Made by a program: the position numbers and the translations under genes
Notes under the pieces: generated by a model
The model's database searches: none
Seen by the model: the letters and a program-made list of their open reading frames with translations, nothing else
Told to the model about the DNA's origin: nothing
Shown here: positions 36,891-40,644 of the stretch, piece by piece
How positions within the stretch are numbered: position 1 is the first letter of the stretch
Layout: each line of letters begins with the position of its first letter
Assembly: GCF_958453765.1 (NCBI RefSeq)
Contig: NZ_CAUDZA010000021.1
Coordinates: 1 to 40,644 of the forward strand
Length of the DNA stretch: 40,644 bases
Reading direction: 5' to 3'
Origin: Phascolarctobacterium_A succinatutens_B
Lineage (GTDB): Bacteria > Bacillota > Negativicutes > Acidaminococcales > Acidaminococcaceae

Positions 36891-39167
36891 ATGAGTAACA
36901 TGAAGAAAAGATATACAGCTGCGGCTGCTATGATGATGGTAATGGGCCTGTGCGCAAGTGCAAGTGCCGCCTCTGTTATTGACAAAAACTTAGATAATTA
37001 TACGTTGGATGGCGTTATTGTTGAAGCTGATGCTGTAAGAAACCAATTTGGTGATATTAATACTGAGCAATCCTACTATCGTACTGGTGGTGACGTTCAT
37101 GTAATTACCAGCGAGACTTTAGAGAAACGTCATTATCAGCAATTAGGTGATGCTTTAAAAACTATTCCCGGTGTACAGATAAAATCTCCTGGCGGCTATA
37201 GAGGCGCCGAATATGGTAATAACGAAACCCATACTATTGTAAGCATTAATGGTGATGCCAGAGTAGTAGTATTGATTGACGGACGTCGTATGGATAACAC
37301 AGCTGGTAGTACAGTTGGAAGCAATTCTGGTTACGGTACTAAGGCAATGGTAGATATTAACCAGATTACCAGCATGGATAATATCGATAAAATCGAAGTA
37401 ATTAAAGGACCTGGTGCTTCTATTTATGGTGCAGATGCTACAGGTGGTGTTATCAATATCATTACTAAAAAAGGTGGACAGAAAACAACTGGTTCTATAG
37501 ATTATTCTGCTGGTTCTTGGAATAAACGTAACTATGGAATGTCTGTGTCCGGTGGTAGCGCTGACGGAAAGTTAAAGGTATTCATGTCTGGACGCCGTGA
37601 AACCGGCGGTAACTCTCATTACAAAGATGGCTTAACCGGTGTAAATCATACATGGGCACAAACCGCTTACAAAGACGATTCTATCAACGCACGTGTTGAC
37701 TATGATTTTGATGATACGCACAGATTGACTGTAGCTTACAGTCATTTGCAGGGTGACGATGATTATCCGTTTACAGCACCTTATTATAAATATCTGACTC
37801 CTACCGAGTGGGAAAGAATTAAACAATATTATCACAACGACCGTTATGGCAATATTAATAATCCTGGTTACAGAAACTTATGGCTTATGTGGACTGGTGC
37901 ATATAACGCATACAACAAGAATAACTATGATGTAACCTATTCCTTCAATAAGGAAAATGGTATGGAAAGCTTTATCAGATATTACAAACAAAATGAAAGA
38001 TATTGGGGATCTTTCGGTGGTGGTGACGGAGACCTGAAAGCACCGTTGCCGTTTACTAAGGAATGGGATGAATGGGTAAAAACTAATTACGTAGGAAGAA
38101 ACTATAGATCTTATTACAATGAGCTGAAAAATGACGGCGTTCAGCTCCAGCTTGCAAAATCTGTCGGCATTCATGATTTGCTGACAACCTGGACTTATGA
38201 TAAATCCAAATACTTAGGCTTCTCTACCAGAACAAATCAGAAATCTGTAACTGAAAGAGACAGCGTTTTGGGCTATATCCAGGATAAAATTCACATCAAT
38301 GATCATTGGGATATTACACCGTCTGTAAGATATTCTTATTACAGTGATTTTTCACGAACTAACAGAGATGGTACAAAGTGGAATTCTGCTGAATCTACAA
38401 CTACCATTACTCCGACCTTAAATACACAGTATGCCTTTGATGATACAGCAAGCATGTATTTGGGCTATACTAAAGTATACAGACCTTTGCGTGTTTCTGA
38501 CTATGATATGAAGAATGGTAGTGCTCCTGCTGGACTGGAAGATGAAAAAGGTGATGTTTGGACAGTTGGCGTAAGAAAGGATTTCTCTGACAAAACCTCT
38601 GTTTCCATGCATTACGATTACACCAAAATGAGCAACGCTATTGCAAGATTTAGTGTCTGGGATAAGGATATTAAAGATTTCAAAAATAAATATGTAAATG
38701 CTAAGGAAGATAAAAAATCTTTCAACTTCACTATTTCTCAAAAATTTAATGAGCATTTGGGACTGAATTTGAACTATTCTCACGCATGTGACGAATGGAA
38801 AGCAAAAGATGGTATGCAATTTGATCCGGATTTGACATGGACAAATGGTAACGTCAATACTGCAATCAACAGACTGCGTCCGCAGAATATTTATACTGCA
38901 GATTTGACCTATGAAAATGACAAACTGAGCGTTTCTTTGTTTGGTAACTACTATACAGGCTTAAACACTGAAGCATTTACAAGCAACAGATTCTTCGTGC
39001 TTGACTTGGCTGCTAACTACGAATTTAAGAAAAATTGGATTCTCTATGGTACAGTAAGCAACCTGACAAATCAGGCTTGGGAAAATACTTATACCTACTA
39101 TAACGGTATTGGTTCTTGGCCGCAACCAGGTCGTTCCTTCATGCTTGGCGTTAAGTACAAATTCTAA
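36891..39167 (+). CDS. TonB-dependent outer membrane receptor (probable cobalamin receptor)
   Basis: A 758-residue receptor. Residues 1-27 are a signal peptide (cleavage near ASA), the TonB-box-like YTLDGVIVEA follows, then the plug domain (GDALKTIPGVQIKSPGGYRG, IEVIKGPGASIYGADATGG, VINIITKKGG) and a long beta-barrel ending in MLGVKYKF, with the C-terminal Phe expected for outer membrane insertion. It transports a ligand across the outer membrane using TonB. The cobalamin riboswitch and the downstream binding protein and permease point to a corrinoid. It proves a diderm cell envelope. Confidence 0.9.
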   Translation: MSNMKKRYTAAAAMMMVMGLCASASAASVIDKNLDNYTLDGVIVEADAVRNQFGDINTEQSYYRTGGDVHVITSETLEKRHYQQLGDALKTIPGVQIKSPGGYRGAEYGNNETHTIVSINGDARVVVLIDGRRMDNTAGSTVGSNSGYGTKAMVDINQITSMDNIDKIEVIKGPGASIYGADATGGVINIITKKGGQKTTGSIDYSAGSWNKRNYGMSVSGGSADGKLKVFMSGRRETGGNSHYKDGLTGVNHTWAQTAYKDDSINARVDYDFDDTHRLTVAYSHLQGDDDYPFTAPYYKYLTPTEWERIKQYYHNDRYGNINNPGYRNLWLMWTGAYNAYNKNNYDVTYSFNKENGMESFIRYYKQNERYWGSFGGGDGDLKAPLPFTKEWDEWVKTNYVGRNYRSYYNELKNDGVQLQLAKSVGIHDLLTTWTYDKSKYLGFSTRTNQKSVTERDSVLGYIQDKIHINDHWDITPSVRYSYYSDFSRTNRDGTKWNSAESTTTITPTLNTQYAFDDTASMYLGYTKVYRPLRVSDYDMKNGSAPAGLEDEKGDVWTVGVRKDFSDKTSVSMHYDYTKMSNAIARFSVWDKDIKDFKNKYVNAKEDKKSFNFTISQKFNEHLGLNLNYSHACDEWKAKDGMQFDPDLTWTNGNVNTAINRLRPQNIYTADLTYENDKLSVSLFGNYYTGLNTEAFTSNRFFVLDLAANYEFKKNWILYGTVSNLTNQAWENTYTYYNGIGSWPQPGRSFMLGVKYKF

Positions 39168-39190
39168 TTTTTAGCAATTGATTATGCAAA

Positions 39191-39224
39191 ACAAGCTGAG
39201 GTTTTCATCCTTGGCTTGTTTTTG
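39191..39224 (+). terminator. Intrinsic terminator after receptor gene
   Basis: ACAAGC-TGAGG pairs with CCTTG-GCTTGT around TTTTCAT, followed by T. It lies only 20 bases before the next gene, so partial read-through or a missed promoter must feed the transporter genes. Confidence 0.7.
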
Positions 39225-39243
39225 CATCTTTTAGGGTACGAAA

Positions 39244-40266
39244 ATGAAAAATTTATTTTTTTTAGCAGTGATACTAGGAATAATATTTGTAGGTGCATTT
39301 TTCGTAAATGGCGAGGAATATATACCTAATGCAGGAGGAAATGGCACAGATATAGGTCAATATGATCCGGTTACTATAGATACCTATGATTCGAACAGGA
39401 ACAAGATTCAAATGACTTTTACTCATAAGCCGCAGCGTGTTGTTGTAGATGAATTAAATACAATGGAAACTCTGTTGGCTTTAGGTTTAGGTGATTCTAT
39501 TGTAGCAACATCTGTGTCGCCCAAAAGTATGAGCTACAAGAGGCTGCTGCAAGAATACCCGGAGGAAATGGCGAAGATACAGAAAAAAACAGTAAACTCC
39601 CTAAATACGGAGACTGTACTGTCGGCAAATCCAGATTTTATTTTGGGGTGGAAATCAACCTTTACGTCTATCCTCAGAAGGCCTACAGGATGGTGGAATG
39701 ACAGAGGAATCAAAACATATGTAGTAGCTACATCGAATCATATTTTAAAGCACGGAACAATAGAGGATGAGAAGCAATTCCTAGCGGATATGGGAAAAAT
39801 CTTTCGCGTGGAACAGAAAACCAATCATTTGATTCGTGAAATTCAAGATGAGTTAAAAACTACTCACGAAGCTGTCCGAGGACAACCGCAGCAGAGAGTT
39901 ATGGTTATAGAGGTAATCGGTCGAGGTGCTTTTACGAATTATGATGATGGCTGGCTGGTAGGCGATATGGTCAGATCGTTAGGCGGATGCATGCCTGTTA
40001 AAGAAACAAGAGTAGGCGTTGAAGGTCTTATAGCAGAAAATCCGGATGTAATTTTTGTGGTATATTTTAGCGATTACCAGAAGGATATGATCAGAAATAT
40101 ATTTCAGCAACCTGAATACAGCTCCTTGAAGGCTGTTCAAAGCAATCGTATATGCTTGCTGCCTTTTGACTGCATGTACACACCTGCTATAAAAACTATC
40201 AAGGGAATACGGCTGATAAAAAATGGTCTTTATCCGGGATTAAGTGATTCCGGCAAAAGGAGTTAA
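39244..40266 (+). CDS. ABC transporter substrate-binding protein (BtuF/FecB-like)
   Basis: A 340-residue periplasmic binding protein of the TroA/BtuF fold. It begins with one hydrophobic segment (LFFLAVILGIIFVGAFFV) and has no lipobox cysteine, so it is either cleaved to a soluble form or stays anchored. RVVVDELNTMETLLALGLGD and LSANPDFILGW are typical of the N-lobe, and IAENPDVIFVVYF of the C-lobe. With the permease gene beginning two bases after its stop, it would deliver a corrinoid or iron complex to the inner membrane. The riboswitch context favours corrinoid. Confidence 0.85.
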   Translation: MKNLFFLAVILGIIFVGAFFVNGEEYIPNAGGNGTDIGQYDPVTIDTYDSNRNKIQMTFTHKPQRVVVDELNTMETLLALGLGDSIVATSVSPKSMSYKRLLQEYPEEMAKIQKKTVNSLNTETVLSANPDFILGWKSTFTSILRRPTGWWNDRGIKTYVVATSNHILKHGTIEDEKQFLADMGKIFRVEQKTNHLIREIQDELKTTHEAVRGQPQQRVMVIEVIGRGAFTNYDDGWLVGDMVRSLGGCMPVKETRVGVEGLIAENPDVIFVVYFSDYQKDMIRNIFQQPEYSSLKAVQSNRICLLPFDCMYTPAIKTIKGIRLIKNGLYPGLSDSGKRS

Positions 40267-40268
40267 TT

Positions 40269-40644
40269 ATGAGAAATCGTTCAAGAGAAATTAGTGTTGC
40301 TTTAATAATGCTTATTTTAGCAGTATTTTTGGTGCTTGCTTTTTTATGGGCTCTCAGCATTGGTACGGTAAAGCTGTCATTTATCCAAATTTATGAGGGG
40401 ATAGTAAATCAGTTTACAAGCGGAATAGCAATTGAAACCGCAGGTCAGGGTCCGCTGCATGATATTATCTGGCTGCTGCGTTTGCCGCGTCTGGTGTTGG
40501 CTGCCTTAGTCGGTATGGGCCTTTCGGTTTGCGGTGTTATCATGCAGGCTGTAGTAAAGAACCCCTTGGCTGACCCATATATTTTGGGTATTTCCTCCGG
40601 TGCTTCGCTGGGTGCTACGGCAGCGATTCTGTTGGGCATCGGCG
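40269..40644 (+). CDS. BtuC/FecCD-type permease, cut by the window end
   Basis: The first 125 residues of a FecCD-family permease. It contains the first membrane helix (VALIMLILAVFLVLAFLWAL) and the diagnostic LRLPRLVLAALVGMGLSV and GVIMQAVVKNPLADPYILGI motifs. AAAAGGAG precedes the ATG. It overlaps in purpose with the binding protein upstream; an ATPase gene would be expected beyond the window. Confidence 0.92.
   Translation, partial: MRNRSREISVALIMLILAVFLVLAFLWALSIGTVKLSFIQIYEGIVNQFTSGIAIETAGQGPLHDIIWLLRLPRLVLAALVGMGLSVCGVIMQAVVKNPLADPYILGISSGASLGATAAILLGIG

Overview
The window fits an anaerobic, diderm Firmicute of the Negativicutes, most like a succinate-fermenting Acidaminococcaceae such as Phascolarctobacterium. 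Firmicute-style T-box leaders and AGGAGG ribosome binding sites occur beside an outer-membrane TonB-dependent receptor. The centre is a complete succinate-to-propionate pathway with a sodium-pumping decarboxylase. The organism call is inferred from gene content, not from a database match.

Region 1 (1-5.3 kb) is an AT-rich accessory islet full of decayed pieces. Two copies of a module lie on the minus strand: promoter, ~110-nt putative small RNA with intrinsic terminator, DUF4160 gene, DUF2442 gene, tail of an Rpn-type nuclease gene. Outer parts of the two copies are nearly identical, but the two small genes inside have diverged strongly. Between them are an IS256 transposase relic, two damaged DUF2188 copies, a HEPN-motif protein and a DUF5677 protein. 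Region 2 (5.3-8.1 kb) is a Met T-box leader with metA and metY, the acetylhomoserine route to homocysteine. Region 3 (8.1-16.8 kb) holds a putative sensory [FeFe] hydrogenase cluster (DRTGG protein, ATPase, hydrogenase-like protein, DRTGG protein, PHP phosphoesterase), then a second operon for the trimeric NAD-linked electron-bifurcating hydrogenase HydCBA with two extra small proteins.

Region 4 (16.9-26.3 kb) encodes the energy pathway. Succinate CoA-transferase makes succinyl-CoA from succinate and propionyl-CoA. The two-subunit B12-dependent mutase and the epimerase make (S)-methylmalonyl-CoA. MmdADCB decarboxylates it to propionyl-CoA while exporting Na+, closing the cycle. Strong codon bias indicates very high expression. 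Several intergenic gaps carry strong hairpins, including six in a row before the mutase whose loops are mutually complementary. An ABC exporter-fold protein of the BacA/ABCD type, a flavodiiron protein and a YbjN-like protein follow (26.4-29.9 kb).

Region 5 (29.9-35 kb) has a yybP-ykoY (manganese) riboswitch before a P-type cation ATPase, a compact cluster of DnaA-box-like sequences, and a T-box leader with leuA. Region 6 (35-40.6 kb) has an orphan HicB-like gene, a promoter whose spacer contains a run of eight G, and a cobalamin riboswitch followed by a small secreted protein, a TonB-dependent receptor, a periplasmic binding protein and a BtuC-type permease cut by the window end. B12 uptake fits the need of the B12-dependent mutase.

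The observations I would follow first are the duplicated small-RNA/DUF4160/DUF2442 module, the hairpin array with complementary loops before the mutase, the DnaA-box cluster, the poly-G promoter above the B12 locus, and the sensory-hydrogenase cluster.
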